A DNA stretch of 64,000 nt from Clostridium ljungdahlii DSM 13528 (GCF_000143685.1 NC_014328.1:3534001-3598000), one strand, 5' to 3'; shown: positions 17,728-26,668, counted from the first letter of the stretch. The notes: a model not told the origin generated them from the letters alone. Numbers and translations: made by a program.

Positions 17728-18639
17728 ATGGCTAAATACAGACAGGTTCATACTGACTTCTGGAATGATGGATTTGTTTTAGATTTAACTCCTGAAGAAA
17801 AATTTTTTTACATATACTTGATGACTAACTCAAACACTACCCAGTGCGGTATTTATGAGCTTCCTAAACGAATTATAGAAACCCAAACGGGTTACAATAG
17901 AGAAACAGTGGACAAACTACTTCTTAGATTTCAGGAGTATAAAAAGATATTTTACCTGGATGGAACAAAAGAAATAATGATTCTAAACTGGATTAAATAT
18001 AATAAGCCTAACAATTTAAATGCTATAAAATGTGTCAATAGAGAGCTTAAAAGTGTTAAAAACAAAGAATTTGTCTCACTATTTTATAAACAGTGTCTTA
18101 ATGAAGATCTGGATGTTGAAAATATTTTTGATGGAATAGAAATAGAGAATTCTGCTGATTCTGAAAATGAATCTGCTGCAGAATTAAAAGAGCCACTTAC
18201 AAGCCCCTTGGAAGGGGCTTACAAGGAGCCTATAAGTAAAGAAGTAATAAGTAATAAACAAAAAATAATAAATAATAAGCAAGAAGTAAGGAGTAATAAG
18301 AGTGCAGGTGAACCTATACCTTTTGACACCTACAGTACTGTGCTGACATTTTTTGAGAAGAACATACATCCTGCAGAGGAAGCCGAGAGGGAGAAACTGC
18401 GCATGTGGAGCGGTGTTATAGATTGTGATGTGATTATCCTTGCGGTTGAGGAAGCTTTAAAATATAATGCCAGAAATATAAACTACGTTGGTAGAATACT
18501 GCAGAGCTGGAGAAAGAAAGGCTTGAAGACTGCTAATGATGTTAAAGAATATAAGAATATACGAAATCAGGGGGGAAAGTGCAGGCAGTATGATTTTAAG
18601 GAGCTTGAGAGGCAGCTGCTTGGATGGGGTGATGGATAA
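17728..18639 (+). CDS. phage-type replication initiation protein, DnaD domain
   Basis: 303 residues. N-terminal replisome-organiser winged helix (RQVHTDFWNDGFVLDLTPEE, then GIYELPKRIIETQTGYNRE), a low-complexity linker around 150-195, and a DnaD-like C-terminal domain (FFEKNIHPAEEAEREKLRMW ... AINYV-type helix, ILQSWRKKGLKTANDV). It loads the host helicase onto the element's origin. AGGAGG precedes ATG. The linker region contains a GC-rich imperfect palindrome (AAGCCCCTTGG/AAGGGGCTT at 18201-18221), possibly an origin-like structure. A broken copy lies at 617-1071. Confidence 0.8.
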   Translation: MAKYRQVHTDFWNDGFVLDLTPEEKFFYIYLMTNSNTTQCGIYELPKRIIETQTGYNRETVDKLLLRFQEYKKIFYLDGTKEIMILNWIKYNKPNNLNAIKCVNRELKSVKNKEFVSLFYKQCLNEDLDVENIFDGIEIENSADSENESAAELKEPLTSPLEGAYKEPISKEVISNKQKIINNKQEVRSNKSAGEPIPFDTYSTVLTFFEKNIHPAEEAEREKLRMWSGVIDCDVIILAVEEALKYNARNINYVGRILQSWRKKGLKTANDVKEYKNIRNQGGKCRQYDFKELERQLLGWGDG

Positions 18640-18771
18640 TTTATACTTTTCATGTCTATGTGATTAAGCTACCCAATAGGATATAAATAATATACTCTAT
18701 GCCATAATGCAGGAAAAAATTTATATTTATAGAATATTTACAATATCTTAATATAATAGGGGGAACTTAAT

Positions 18772-20475
18772 GTGTATAAAAAATTAAAAAAAGTGGTTGC
18801 AGCTGCGGTAGGTTTTTTATGTCTATCTTCTTTTCATAATGTACTTGCAGCAGACTCATCAACAAAATATGATGTTACTAGAATATACGGTAATACTAGA
18901 TATGAAACTTGTATAAATATATGTGACAAATTTAATAACGACAAGGTTGACAATGTGATTATAGCTAGTGGTAATAACTTTCCAGATGCACTTGCAGGAA
19001 GTGTTCTTTCTAAGAAATTAAACGCTCCTATACTATTAGTTGATAAAGAACTTACAAACAGCATGGATTCTATAGAATACTTAAAAAATCATTTTAATTA
19101 TGATGGAAATGTATATATATTAGGACAAGGTGCTTCTGTAAGTGAAGAATATGTAAATTACATTAAAAATCTGGGTTGTAAAAATATTATAAGATTGGGA
19201 GGAACGGATAGATTTGATACCAATAAAAAAATAGTTGATACATTAAACGTCCAAAAAGCAACACCTGTAGTAATAACTAATGGCTATGGTTTTGCAGATG
19301 CCCTCAGCGTTTCAAGTATTGCAGCCTCAAAAGGATATCCTATTTTAATGAGTAATTCCTCAAATTTACCTGATGAAATTAAACAAAAAATCAAGGATAT
19401 TCAACCATCTCAGGTTTATTTAATAGGTGGAGAAGGATCTTTAAGTAATAACATAATATCTGAAATAGAAAACACCTCTCCACAATTGGGAGCCAGCAGC
19501 ATAATTAGAATAGGCGGATCTACTAGATATGATACGTCGTTAGATATAAGCAAATATTTTAATATGGATTCAGATACAGCAGTGATTACGAGTGGAAAAA
19601 ACTTTCCTGATGCGTTATCCGGAAGTGCTATAGCTGCACAGAAAAATGCACCTATAATACTTACAGATGGACAAGATATATCAAGCCAGAAAAAGTATTT
19701 AGATACTACTGGATATAAAAATTTAATTTTGCTTGGCGGTACTGGAGCAATAAATACCATGTGTGAAGGCATATTAAAAGGCACCATAAGTGAGTTAGAT
19801 ATAATAAAAAGCAAAAGTGTTTATGAACTTAATATGAAAGACAATAACGAGGAAAATTATTCTGTATTTATATATAGTGATGATATACAGACAAAAACTG
19901 CATCGTTTGATCCAGACGCTGATTGGAATAGTGTATGGGCTGGTGCATCAGACGGAGATACATTAGTTAAAGGCCATTTTAAAATAGCAGTAGCAAAGCA
20001 AGGTGAAGATACACCTGATATATATGATAATATTATTAGTAATAATATAAATAATCCTTTTTATTCAGAAGATAATAAAATTGTACTGAACTCAAGTAGA
20101 AAATTAGTAAGAGTTCACCAAAATTCCCAGACTGGAAATCCAGATTTTCTTCTAATAGGGTTACCTGCATCAAGTAATGGATCTTTTGTAAGAGTATATT
20201 ATATAAAAGATGGGAAACTTAATCTAGCAAAATTTATAGGTTCAAATGACTATGATTCTGATAATGATGATATTGTAACATTTAATTCTAAAAGTCTCTT
20301 CTTTAATCAGACAGAAGATAATACATTTGAAACATCTTCTTATGATATGAGCGGCACATGGATGTTTTATATACATTCATGGAAGTTTGATTTAGATAGT
20401 GGAAATTTTATATATCTAAGCTCTAGATCTATGAATAAAGATAATTATTTTGATTACCAAGATAAGGTCAATTAA
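18772..20475 (+). CDS. secreted cell-wall protein with three CWB2 repeats
   Basis: 567 residues starting GTG behind GGGGGAA. A signal peptide (KKLKKVVAAAVGFLCLSSFH, cleavage after VLAA near residue 27) is followed by three putative cell-wall-binding type 2 repeats beginning near 38, 140 and 240, each with RIYGNTRYET / RLGGTDRFDTNK / RIGGSTRYDTSL and a NFPDALSGS-type strand. CWB2 triplets bind anionic wall polymers. The last ~230 residues (from about 345) form an unrecognised extracellular domain rich in Asp and Asn. It is unusual cargo inside an integrative element; a surface or adhesion role is inferred. Confidence 0.85.
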   Translation: MYKKLKKVVAAAVGFLCLSSFHNVLAADSSTKYDVTRIYGNTRYETCINICDKFNNDKVDNVIIASGNNFPDALAGSVLSKKLNAPILLVDKELTNSMDSIEYLKNHFNYDGNVYILGQGASVSEEYVNYIKNLGCKNIIRLGGTDRFDTNKKIVDTLNVQKATPVVITNGYGFADALSVSSIAASKGYPILMSNSSNLPDEIKQKIKDIQPSQVYLIGGEGSLSNNIISEIENTSPQLGASSIIRIGGSTRYDTSLDISKYFNMDSDTAVITSGKNFPDALSGSAIAAQKNAPIILTDGQDISSQKKYLDTTGYKNLILLGGTGAINTMCEGILKGTISELDIIKSKSVYELNMKDNNEENYSVFIYSDDIQTKTASFDPDADWNSVWAGASDGDTLVKGHFKIAVAKQGEDTPDIYDNIISNNINNPFYSEDNKIVLNSSRKLVRVHQNSQTGNPDFLLIGLPASSNGSFVRVYYIKDGKLNLAKFIGSNDYDSDNDDIVTFNSKSLFFNQTEDNTFETSSYDMSGTWMFYIHSWKFDLDSGNFIYLSSRSMNKDNYFDYQDKVN

Positions 20476-20568
20476 ATAGTGGTTTTTTACTGTATAATTG
20501 ATGTTTTCCATTATGTCAAAAAATGGTCAATCACTGCCCTTTTACCTGTATAATCAAATAAAAAGGCG

Positions 20569-21105
20569 GTGGTTACCATAGAAGAGCTTGTTAGAAAAGC
20601 CAAATCCGGTGACAAAAACTCCATGGATTCTATCATTGCAAAATTCACCTGCTTCATAATAAAAAAAGCATACAAATACAATATTCCTTCCTATGACTTT
20701 GATGATCTAGTGCAGCATGGGTACCTATCTGTAATAAAAGCAGTAAAACTCTACAAAATTGGAAAAGGCTCTTTTACAACCTACTGTACAAATTCCATAG
20801 TAAATAACTTCAATGCCCTTTTAAAAGGCCAGATAAAACACTTTAGAGAAGTACAGGATGAAGGGGTGCTGTCAATTCAGCCCTATGACTTTACACTTGA
20901 AGATGAAGTTATTGCATTTGATCAGGCAGAAAAAATAAAACTTGCACTTTGCAAACTTCAGGATATAGAGATAAAAGTAATTAAATCTGTGTACATGGAA
21001 GGCAGGACACTTAAGGAAACTGCTGAAATGCTTAACATAAAATACAGACATGCCATAGAAATAAAAAAATCTGCCCTAAATAAACTGAAAAAATATCTCA
21101 AATAG
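20569..21105 (+). CDS. sigma-70-like RNA polymerase sigma factor
   Basis: 178 residues from a GTG behind AAAAGGCG. Region 2 is YDFDDLVQHGYLSVIKAVKL (about residues 41-60) and region 4 is VYMEGRTLKETAEMLNIKYR plus HAIEIKKSALNKLKKYL. It resembles the UviA/TcdR-like or Firmicute phage sigma factors that drive late or accessory genes. A probable promoter (TATAAT at ~20550) lies upstream, and it heads the YvrJ/DUF1659/DUF2922/amidase cassette, which it may transcribe. Its last 36 codons recur at 4066-4178. Confidence 0.8.
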   Translation: MVTIEELVRKAKSGDKNSMDSIIAKFTCFIIKKAYKYNIPSYDFDDLVQHGYLSVIKAVKLYKIGKGSFTTYCTNSIVNNFNALLKGQIKHFREVQDEGVLSIQPYDFTLEDEVIAFDQAEKIKLALCKLQDIEIKVIKSVYMEGRTLKETAEMLNIKYRHAIEIKKSALNKLKKYLK

Positions 21106-21145
21106 CATATATATTTTTATAATGGCAAAAGGGAAGGTGATATTT

Positions 21146-21310
21146 ATGTATGACCAGCTGGTTAGTTTAATCAGTACCGTAGGGTTCCCAATAGCAGTTA
21201 GTATATACCTGCTCATAAGATTTGAAAATAAGATTGACCTTTTAGTCAAATCTATTGAAGACTTAAGAGAAGATATATCAGCCGTTATAAAAAACCAGGA
21301 GAAGAAATAG
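21146..21310 (+). CDS. YvrJ family small membrane protein
   Basis: 54 residues, MYDQLVSLISTVGFPIAVSI, one membrane helix and a charged tail ending EDISAVIKNQEKK. GGGAAGGTGAT supports the start at 21146 over 21122. It lies 40 bases after the sigma gene. A hairpin AAAAGCCTATTTCTTTTTT with its partner AGAAATAGG directly follows the stop (about 21300-21332) and may act as a partial terminator. Its role is unestablished; a holin-like or signalling role is a guess from the nearby amidase. Confidence 0.85.
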   Translation: MYDQLVSLISTVGFPIAVSIYLLIRFENKIDLLVKSIEDLREDISAVIKNQEKK

Positions 21311-21393
21311 GTAAAAGCCTATTTCTTTTTTTCTGCACTAATTTTAAGAAAGGCATATATATAAGTAAAAGTTAAAGAAAGGGGCGAATTGCT

Positions 21394-21618
21394 ATGGCAG
21401 CAAAGTCAACAAAGCTTTCAAGTACGCTTTCTATTGTAGAAAAGACAGGGCTTAACAAACAGGGTAAAGAGATACTTAAGAAAGTTACACTTGGCAAGAT
21501 TGCAATGGATGCAGCAGATCAGGATGTATATGATGTAGTAAAAGCTGTAGGTGACATACTGACTTATCCTGTAAATGAGATTCAGAAAGTGGACAGCACT
21601 GTAATTACTAACGCCTAG
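21394..21618 (+). CDS. DUF1659 family protein
   Basis: 74 residues with KVTLGKIAMDAADQDVYDVV in the middle, typical of DUF1659 in length and pattern. GAAAGGGGCG precedes the ATG. It is cytoplasmic with no signal or membrane segment. Conserved next to DUF2922 in many clostridia, role unknown. Near-identical copy at 4644-4868. Confidence 0.85.
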   Translation: MAAKSTKLSSTLSIVEKTGLNKQGKEILKKVTLGKIAMDAADQDVYDVVKAVGDILTYPVNEIQKVDSTVITNA

Positions 21619-21652
21619 TTAGTAGGCAAAAATCAGGAAAGGAGGAGTTTAA

Positions 21653-21892
21653 ATGGCAAACAGACTTAATATGAGGTTTACTACCGAGGAAGAAGGCAAA
21701 TATTTTTCCCTGAGTGTGGACAACGTAAAAGAAGATGCAAATGGACAGCCTTCAGTTACCCAGGAACAGGTCGCATCTCTCATGGATCTTATAATTGCAA
21801 AGAAAATATTTGTTACTAAAAATGGTGCATTGGTTGGCAAGAAAGATGCTAAGGTTGTAACAACAGAATCAAAAGAATTTGAAATGAAATAG
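21653..21892 (+). CDS. DUF2922 family protein
   Basis: 79 residues, MANRLNMRFTTEEEGKYFSL with an ending KDAKVVTTESKEFEM, the normal full length of DUF2922. AAAGGAGGAG precedes ATG. It is followed by a GC-rich terminator hairpin (GGTCCTGCAGatGTGCAGGGCC) at about 21899-21925. Truncated copy at 4903-5070. Function unknown. Confidence 0.85.
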   Translation: MANRLNMRFTTEEEGKYFSLSVDNVKEDANGQPSVTQEQVASLMDLIIAKKIFVTKNGALVGKKDAKVVTTESKEFEMK

Positions 21893-21898
21893 ATCATA

Positions 21899-21927
21899 AA
21901 GGTCCTGCAGATGTGCAGGGCCTTTAA
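21899..21927 (+). terminator. hairpin between DUF2922 and the amidase
   Basis: AAAGGTCCTGCA with its complement TGCAGGGCCTTT, short loop and then TTTAAATTT. It may partly end transcription before the amidase gene, whose own ribosome binding site follows at once. Confidence 0.6.
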
Positions 21928-21944
21928 ATTTAGGGGGTGGTATT

Positions 21945-22625
21945 TTGAATATAATAAATTCTAATTTAAGCTTTAGGAGCAATTTGAGCTGGGGCAATAA
22001 TCCAGAAGCAGTCGTGCTCCACCATGCAGGGGCAAAGATGTGCAGCATAGAGGATATCCACAGGTGGCATCTTGAAAATGGGTGGTGCGGCTGTGGTTAT
22101 CACTATCTTGTGAGGAAAGACGGTACTGTATATACGGGAAGAAATGAAAAGGCTGTAGGCGCCCACTGTCCAGGATATAATTCCAGATCTATAGGGATAT
22201 GTTCTGAGGGTGACTTCAATATTGAAGTTATGAGACAAACACAGTACAGTGCATTATTAGAATTAACCCGCTCCATGTTAAGTAAGTATGAAATAAGTAA
22301 AGTATACGGACACAGGGAGCTTTATTCTACTGACTGTCCTGGAGAGAATTTTCCACTAGACAGGATAAGAAATGAGGCTGCAGGAAGCAGCGGTAGGTTA
22401 GTTTATCCAGGATATCCTATAAGAATGAATCCTGGTTTGGAGGACAGCAATGTAAAAGCTGTTCAAGAAAAGCTTATGAGTAGAGGTTACAGCGTTGGAA
22501 GATGCGGTGCTGATGGATTCTTTGGATGGGGTACCCTGGAGGCTGTGAAGAGTTTTCAGAGAGACAATGGGCTTGCAGTTGATGGCATTGTTGGAGTTAA
22601 TACATGGAATAAGCTGTTTGGATAA
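21945..22625 (+). CDS. N-acetylmuramoyl-L-alanine amidase with peptidoglycan-binding domain
   Basis: 226 residues from a TTG behind AGGGGGTGG. The Amidase_2/PGRP domain (about 15-140) has zinc-ligand motifs VVLHHAGAKMCS and GHRELYSTDCPGENF and the catalytic-site YHYLVRKDGTVYTGR strand. The C-terminal PG_binding_1 domain (about 160-226) reads VKAVQEKLMSRGY ... GADGFFGWGTLEAVKSFQ. No signal peptide, as usual for phage-type endolysins that need a holin for export. It cleaves the amide bond between muramic acid and the stem peptide. It closes the cassette and is followed by a strong terminator; it is missing from the left copy. Confidence 0.9.
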   Translation: MNIINSNLSFRSNLSWGNNPEAVVLHHAGAKMCSIEDIHRWHLENGWCGCGYHYLVRKDGTVYTGRNEKAVGAHCPGYNSRSIGICSEGDFNIEVMRQTQYSALLELTRSMLSKYEISKVYGHRELYSTDCPGENFPLDRIRNEAAGSSGRLVYPGYPIRMNPGLEDSNVKAVQEKLMSRGYSVGRCGADGFFGWGTLEAVKSFQRDNGLAVDGIVGVNTWNKLFG

Positions 22626-22630
22626 ATAAA

Positions 22631-22684
22631 TACCAGTATAAAGAATGTTGGTATCATAAAAATGATGCCAACATTCTTTATACT
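22631..22684. terminator. bidirectional terminator after the amidase
   Basis: Near-perfect inverted repeat AGTATAAAGAATGTTGG and its complement, around a TATCAT ... ATGATG centre. It serves both the plus-strand amidase and the minus-strand DUF3267 remnant. The left copy is at 5077-5127. Confidence 0.8.
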
Positions 22685-22856
22685 ATCACATCAAAACCGT
22701 AGGGTTTATCTATAATTTTTGCATTTTTATCATATCTAAGGAGATACAGTGACATGTATATATCCCCTGCACTTCCCAGTAAGTTTATTATAAAAAGTAT
22801 TTCTTCAAGCCATGCAGGAAGACATAAACAAGTTAGTGATATTAATACGGAGTTCC
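22678..22856 (-). pseudogene. 3' remnant of a DUF3267 peptidase gene
   Basis: Only the last ~60 codons remain, in frame to GFDVIV and stop, ending abruptly at about 22856 where unrelated sequence begins. It lacks the HExxH part. It keeps GCAGGGGAT where the copy at 5118-5628 has lost two bases, showing that the two copies carry different lesions. Confidence 0.65.
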
Positions 22857-23019
22857 TAAAAATTTAACGGCGAAGCAGTTTGTAATATATGTTATAATAG
22901 CTATAAATTATAATTTATTCGAAAGCGATAGGTTATGGTATGTTATTTAAAATTGGATAAAAATATTTTGTTAATTATTGAAGCTGAAATAATTTAGTTA
23001 TCCTTGGGGGTATAAGAAT

Positions 23020-24240
23020 ATGATTTTAGTTGGTCCTAACTATTTAAATTCTAAGACATTACCATTTGCCTCAGATATATTTTATCATAAAAAGATAGGT
23101 TATCTTCTTCCTACAGGTTTTCATCCAACAGAAATAAATTCAGTACTGGAGTTTCCTAATTACTGCAAACTTAATTCAATAGCCCTGCCTAGTCTAGTAT
23201 GGAAAATGTGTGACTTATATTTTGAAAATACGCGACAAGCATTAGAAGCAAGTGACATTTTAAAACCACTTCATAATGATTTTATTACTTTAATACAAAC
23301 ATCATACCCAAGGAATCGTGCTACAATAGATGAAACTAAGAAGTTTATTAAAGATAATCCTAGATTGTTAGAATGTTTTGAAAGAACATCTATTGACTTA
23401 TGCTTCATTTCTAGAGAAGTACTATCACATATATTATTTGAGATATTTATTGAAGAAGGATATAGAGGTGTAGTTCAATACATTCGTGAAAATTTTAGAA
23501 CAGAAGATGATTTTATTCTACTAATTGCAGCTACTATAATCAATAGACTAAAGTTATTTGAGGGGGATTCAATAGATTTGTTATTATATGATCATAGTTG
23601 GGTTCCTTTGATAGATACATATATGGAAATTAGAGAAAGTGGTATGGAAGTATGCAAAAATAGGAATGATGACTCTGATAGTTTTATGATAGATCATATG
23701 TGTTACAAGCTTTTTGAAGGAATACTCATGCCTATCTTTGGAAGATGCGACACACGGGATAAAGCTTCTTTAATTAAAAAAATTGTAATTAAGAAACAAG
23801 ACGAAATAGAAAGGCTTAAGCAACAGTGTAGAGTAATTGCTATGGAAATACTATTAACGAATACAAGCAATACTTATTTAAAACAAGAAAAATTAAGGAG
23901 TATGCTAAAAAAAAGTATTTTACAACCTTTAAGTAGTTTAACTGAAAAACCTTTAAAAGATATTAAGGAGTTGTTGGCTAGCTTTTTATTGGATAGTACA
24001 GTAATAGGTGGTTTCCTTTCAATTGTGCAACAACCTGATATTAATGCCTTGAGTTTGTCAGTTGCAGCTGGAGCAGTTTCTGCAGGAGCAAGATATATTT
24101 TTAATGAAGAATCAAAGAGAATATGCAATCCAAGTGATTTATTACTTACTGGATTAAAAAAGATGAGAATAGAGTATGAGGATTATGCAAAGCAAATAGA
24201 AGAAATATCATTAAAACAAGTTTTTTATAGTAAGAAATAA
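23020..24240 (+). CDS. unrecognised 406-residue protein
   Basis: I do not recognise it. It is a soluble, mostly helical protein with an acidic-basic middle (about 250-300) and one mildly hydrophobic glycine/alanine segment near 335-360 (LSLSVAAGAVSAGARYIF) that could be a membrane-associated helix. TTGGGGGTAT precedes the ATG, and TATAAT at 22895-22900 is a plausible promoter -10. It is monocistronic, ends in a terminator-like hairpin (CACCGT ... ACGGTG, 24271-24300), and occupies the slot that holds the EamA gene in the left copy. It is accessory cargo and could be a defence gene, but this is inferred only from position. Confidence 0.65.
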   Translation: MILVGPNYLNSKTLPFASDIFYHKKIGYLLPTGFHPTEINSVLEFPNYCKLNSIALPSLVWKMCDLYFENTRQALEASDILKPLHNDFITLIQTSYPRNRATIDETKKFIKDNPRLLECFERTSIDLCFISREVLSHILFEIFIEEGYRGVVQYIRENFRTEDDFILLIAATIINRLKLFEGDSIDLLLYDHSWVPLIDTYMEIRESGMEVCKNRNDDSDSFMIDHMCYKLFEGILMPIFGRCDTRDKASLIKKIVIKKQDEIERLKQQCRVIAMEILLTNTSNTYLKQEKLRSMLKKSILQPLSSLTEKPLKDIKELLASFLLDSTVIGGFLSIVQQPDINALSLSVAAGAVSAGARYIFNEESKRICNPSDLLLTGLKKMRIEYEDYAKQIEEISLKQVFYSKK

Positions 24241-24651
24241 TCTTAAAATAAAAATTATAAATTTTTAAAACACCGTATTATTCAAAAGAATTTTACGGTG
24301 CTTTTATGCCGTATGCCAACTATTGAGGGATGAAAGTGAGTGGAAATCATAACAAAACGATATGTACTCTACCCGACCTCTGAATCCTGCAATAAAATTA
24401 GTTATTAAGTTAACTAACAAACAAGCTGTCATGTTACCAACTCCTCCCATAAAACAAGCAATGATAAAGAGCAGTGTATAGAATGAAAGTGAAATTATCA
24501 ATTTGTCAAAGGTAATCAGTTTATCACAGAAATCGAGTGCACCGGCATTCTCAGTCAGGAGTTGAGTACAGTACACAATTATAAAATTATACCACATAAA
24601 TATTTCATAATCAATATAGTTATTGAATGGTTAAGTCGTATTACAAATATT

Positions 24652-25356
24652 TTATGTAGCACTGGCCAAGCTTTAACTCTTCCCGCACTCAGACAAAAAG
24701 CTTGGCCAGTGGCTTTGATTTTAATGGGATGCTCCTCCCCAAACCCAGGAAGTAATGCTCCTCGGTCTTATACTAGACTCGGATTCCCTCGCATGGAAGC
24801 TTTGGACAAGCACTTTCTTTTTCACTTATTTTATACCTCAATAATCATCAAAATATATACTCTCTAAATTGCAGTCTCTCCCCTGCAGCGTTCAAAGCAA
24901 AAGCTTGTCCAAAGGCAAAAATTATGTAAATTCCCTCACATAATGATTCAAATAAATATGTTTTCTGCAACTTTATAAAACTAACTTTTATACTTTTTAC
25001 AAAATAAAATTAGCCTATATCTATGGGCTAAGCAGCGTAATTCAAATATGAACATATTATTATTTCTGCTATTTTACTGCATTGATATGTTTTATTTATA
25101 TATCATTATATTAGTTTTTAAACTACACAGGTAATCTATATTATTCTACTCTTTTATTATTGTCACTGATAAAAATTTATATAAATTATTATATATAAAT
25201 ACTACTTTATATATAATATATATCTTCTTCTCACCTATATACTTTTAAATAATAAATCGCTGTATATTTTCTTTGAGCACCAGCACTTTTTTAGTCCTCG
25301 TCAGCCTTATAACAGTTAAGTCTCTAGACAAAAATAAAAGGAAGGCTTCCTGCGGA
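24652..25356 (+). repeat. long segmental repeat, right copy (includes structured element family 2, copy B)
   Basis: It matches 7258-7835. Family 2 is complete here: 5' stem CTGGCCAAGC ... GCTTGGCCAG, the GGGATGCTCC/GGAAGTAATGCTCC region, and a long closing stem CTTTGGACAAGC ... GCTTGTCCAAAGG ending near 24917. The match continues through an AT-rich stretch to the last codons of an Abi_2 gene (FYFFNC-like end, 25283-25355), of which nothing else remains. Position 24304-24597 on the minus strand is open and hydrophobic but has no ribosome binding site or recognised family. Confidence 0.7.
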
Positions 25357-25389
25357 TAAAGTGCTTCCTTAATAAATCGTAAGAAGTTC

Positions 25390-25560
25390 CTATTTTAACT
25401 GTACTGCCGATGTATTCCTCTGGGGTCATCCTGCTACGCATAAAGTATTTAATTAAATTGGATTTTTCACGCACGGTTGGCGCCTTTGACAAGCCCAGGG
25501 CTAGTCCACCTTATACATGCCCTTTGCAGGGCAGGCATAAGGACGGCTTGGGTATATAAC
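25390..25560 (-). other. GC-rich structured intergenic sequence, family 3 copy 1
   Basis: GC content rises sharply above the surroundings. A hairpin CCTTATgCCTGCCC ... GGGCATGTATAAGG lies at ~25508-25545, next to AGGTGGACTAGCCCTGGG, and further along the minus strand comes GACCCCAGAGGAATAC. Both motifs recur on the plus strand near 31240-31275, and the first also near 30927. No open frame crosses it. This could be a structured RNA or a recombination site. Confidence 0.4.
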
Positions 25561-25641
25561 AATTCAAAATGTTAACTTTAATTACTAATTATATGAATAA
25601 TGGGAAGTTGAAATAACTTATATATACGATTAATTTGATTT

Positions 25642-26034
25642 CTATAGTAGCCAATACTTCCTTTCTACTCCAAATGAACCTTTTTCATTTGCACTAAAAC
25701 CCAATTGTTTACAATATCTCTCATATTCTTTCTCCAATTCTAAATTAAAAGCTGGCTTACAATCTAAAATATCTGAAATAGCTGGATTTGTTTCTCTTCC
25801 ATCCTTATTCTTATTATTTAAATGTGCATCCATATTGTTATCTGCATATCCAATAAACCTGCTTGGATAAAATTTGTAAGAACTACCTTTCTTTATAGCA
25901 ATAAAACATGTACCTTTTTTTATTAATGCTAAAGCAAACTCTTTTTCTTGTTCACTTCCCTTGCTTATATAAGTATCCAATAACGTACCATTAGTTAAAA
26001 TTTCATTTTTATTTTTTACTAAATTTAAACACAC
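25642..26034 (-). CDS. unrecognised 130-residue protein (possible HNH-associated domain)
   Basis: Start ATG at 26034 with GGGAGGAG upstream. The segment KFYPSRFIGYADNNMDAHL followed by KDGRETNPAISDIL resembles a stretch I associate with accessory domains of HNH-type restriction endonucleases, but no HNH motif is present, so the assignment is weak. The protein is short and soluble. It follows the HEPN gene on the same strand after a ~600-bp gap that contains a small peptide gene and a degraded frame. Confidence 0.45.
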   Translation of the reverse strand: MCLNLVKNKNEILTNGTLLDTYISKGSEQEKEFALALIKKGTCFIAIKKGSSYKFYPSRFIGYADNNMDAHLNNKNKDGRETNPAISDILDCKPAFNLELEKEYERYCKQLGFSANEKGSFGVERKYWLL

Positions 26035-26039
26035 AATAA

Positions 26040-26668
26040 TCTCCTCCCTACATAGTTAATTAATAGTAGTTCTATAAACTGTAAATTATTAGCCGGATAA
26101 TTTTTATTGATTTTATTCTTATCACCATATAAATCAGCCCTCATTTCTTTAAAACAACGAGATAACAATCTATCATGTTGCTTTGAATAATCGCGTTCTT
26201 TATCACCCTTTATATGATTGATAACTAAATTATGATACAGTTATAATGGCAGTAATAGTTCCTATTAAAGCTATAATATATTGATTCATAGTAGTTCCTC
26301 CAAATTTCTGATCATATATTCTATTAAGCAATGATTTATCAATACATATTATCTATACTTTCCCCAAACTTCAATAATACCTTATAGATATAATATAAAT
26401 AATAAGAAGTTATATTAAGCTTTCTTAGTGCCATTACTTATATATGAGTTATCTTATAATTTAAGAAAATTGAATCTTAGCGTTCCGTGTTGCTGGCATT
26501 CAAAGACCTTAGATAGTTGTTACGTTAGGTTTTAAAATATACCTTAGTGATGGTTTCAAAATTCTCTTAAAATGATTTGCCATCCAAAATAAACAGCAAC
26601 ATTTTGTTATATAAAGTCAATGCTTACGTTCACAAACATCTTAAATTTGAAAGTCTTAAAAATTAAAA
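26040..26668 (-). other. gap with a degraded open frame and a small peptide gene
   Basis: From about 26221 to 26045 on the minus strand a frame encodes IKGDKERDYSKQHDRLLSRC and continues ~50 codons without an acceptable start, so it looks like the tail of a lost gene. Upstream of it is the peptide at 26230-26289. From 26290 to 26668 I see nothing further. Confidence 0.35.
26230..26289 (-). CDS. 19-residue hydrophobic peptide
   Basis: ATG at 26289 with a very good ribosome binding site (GGAGGAACTACT), encoding MNQYIIALIGTITAIITVS and stop TAA. It is a single potential membrane helix with no charged residues, similar in style to small hydrophobic type I toxins or phage membrane peptides. No antisense RNA can be seen directly. 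Such short frames arise by chance, but the ribosome binding site makes this one worth recording. Confidence 0.35.
   Translation of the reverse strand: MNQYIIALIGTITAIITVS

Noticed and set aside
24304..24597. Minus-strand 97-codon membrane protein gene
   Set aside because: Hydrophobic open frame but no ribosome binding site and no recognised family, and its 5' part overlaps the flank of the repeated segment.
25440..25490. Group II intron domain V (CACGCACGGTT)
   Set aside because: The matching 5' strand and the AGC catalytic triad are not there, and no intron-encoded protein is in the region.
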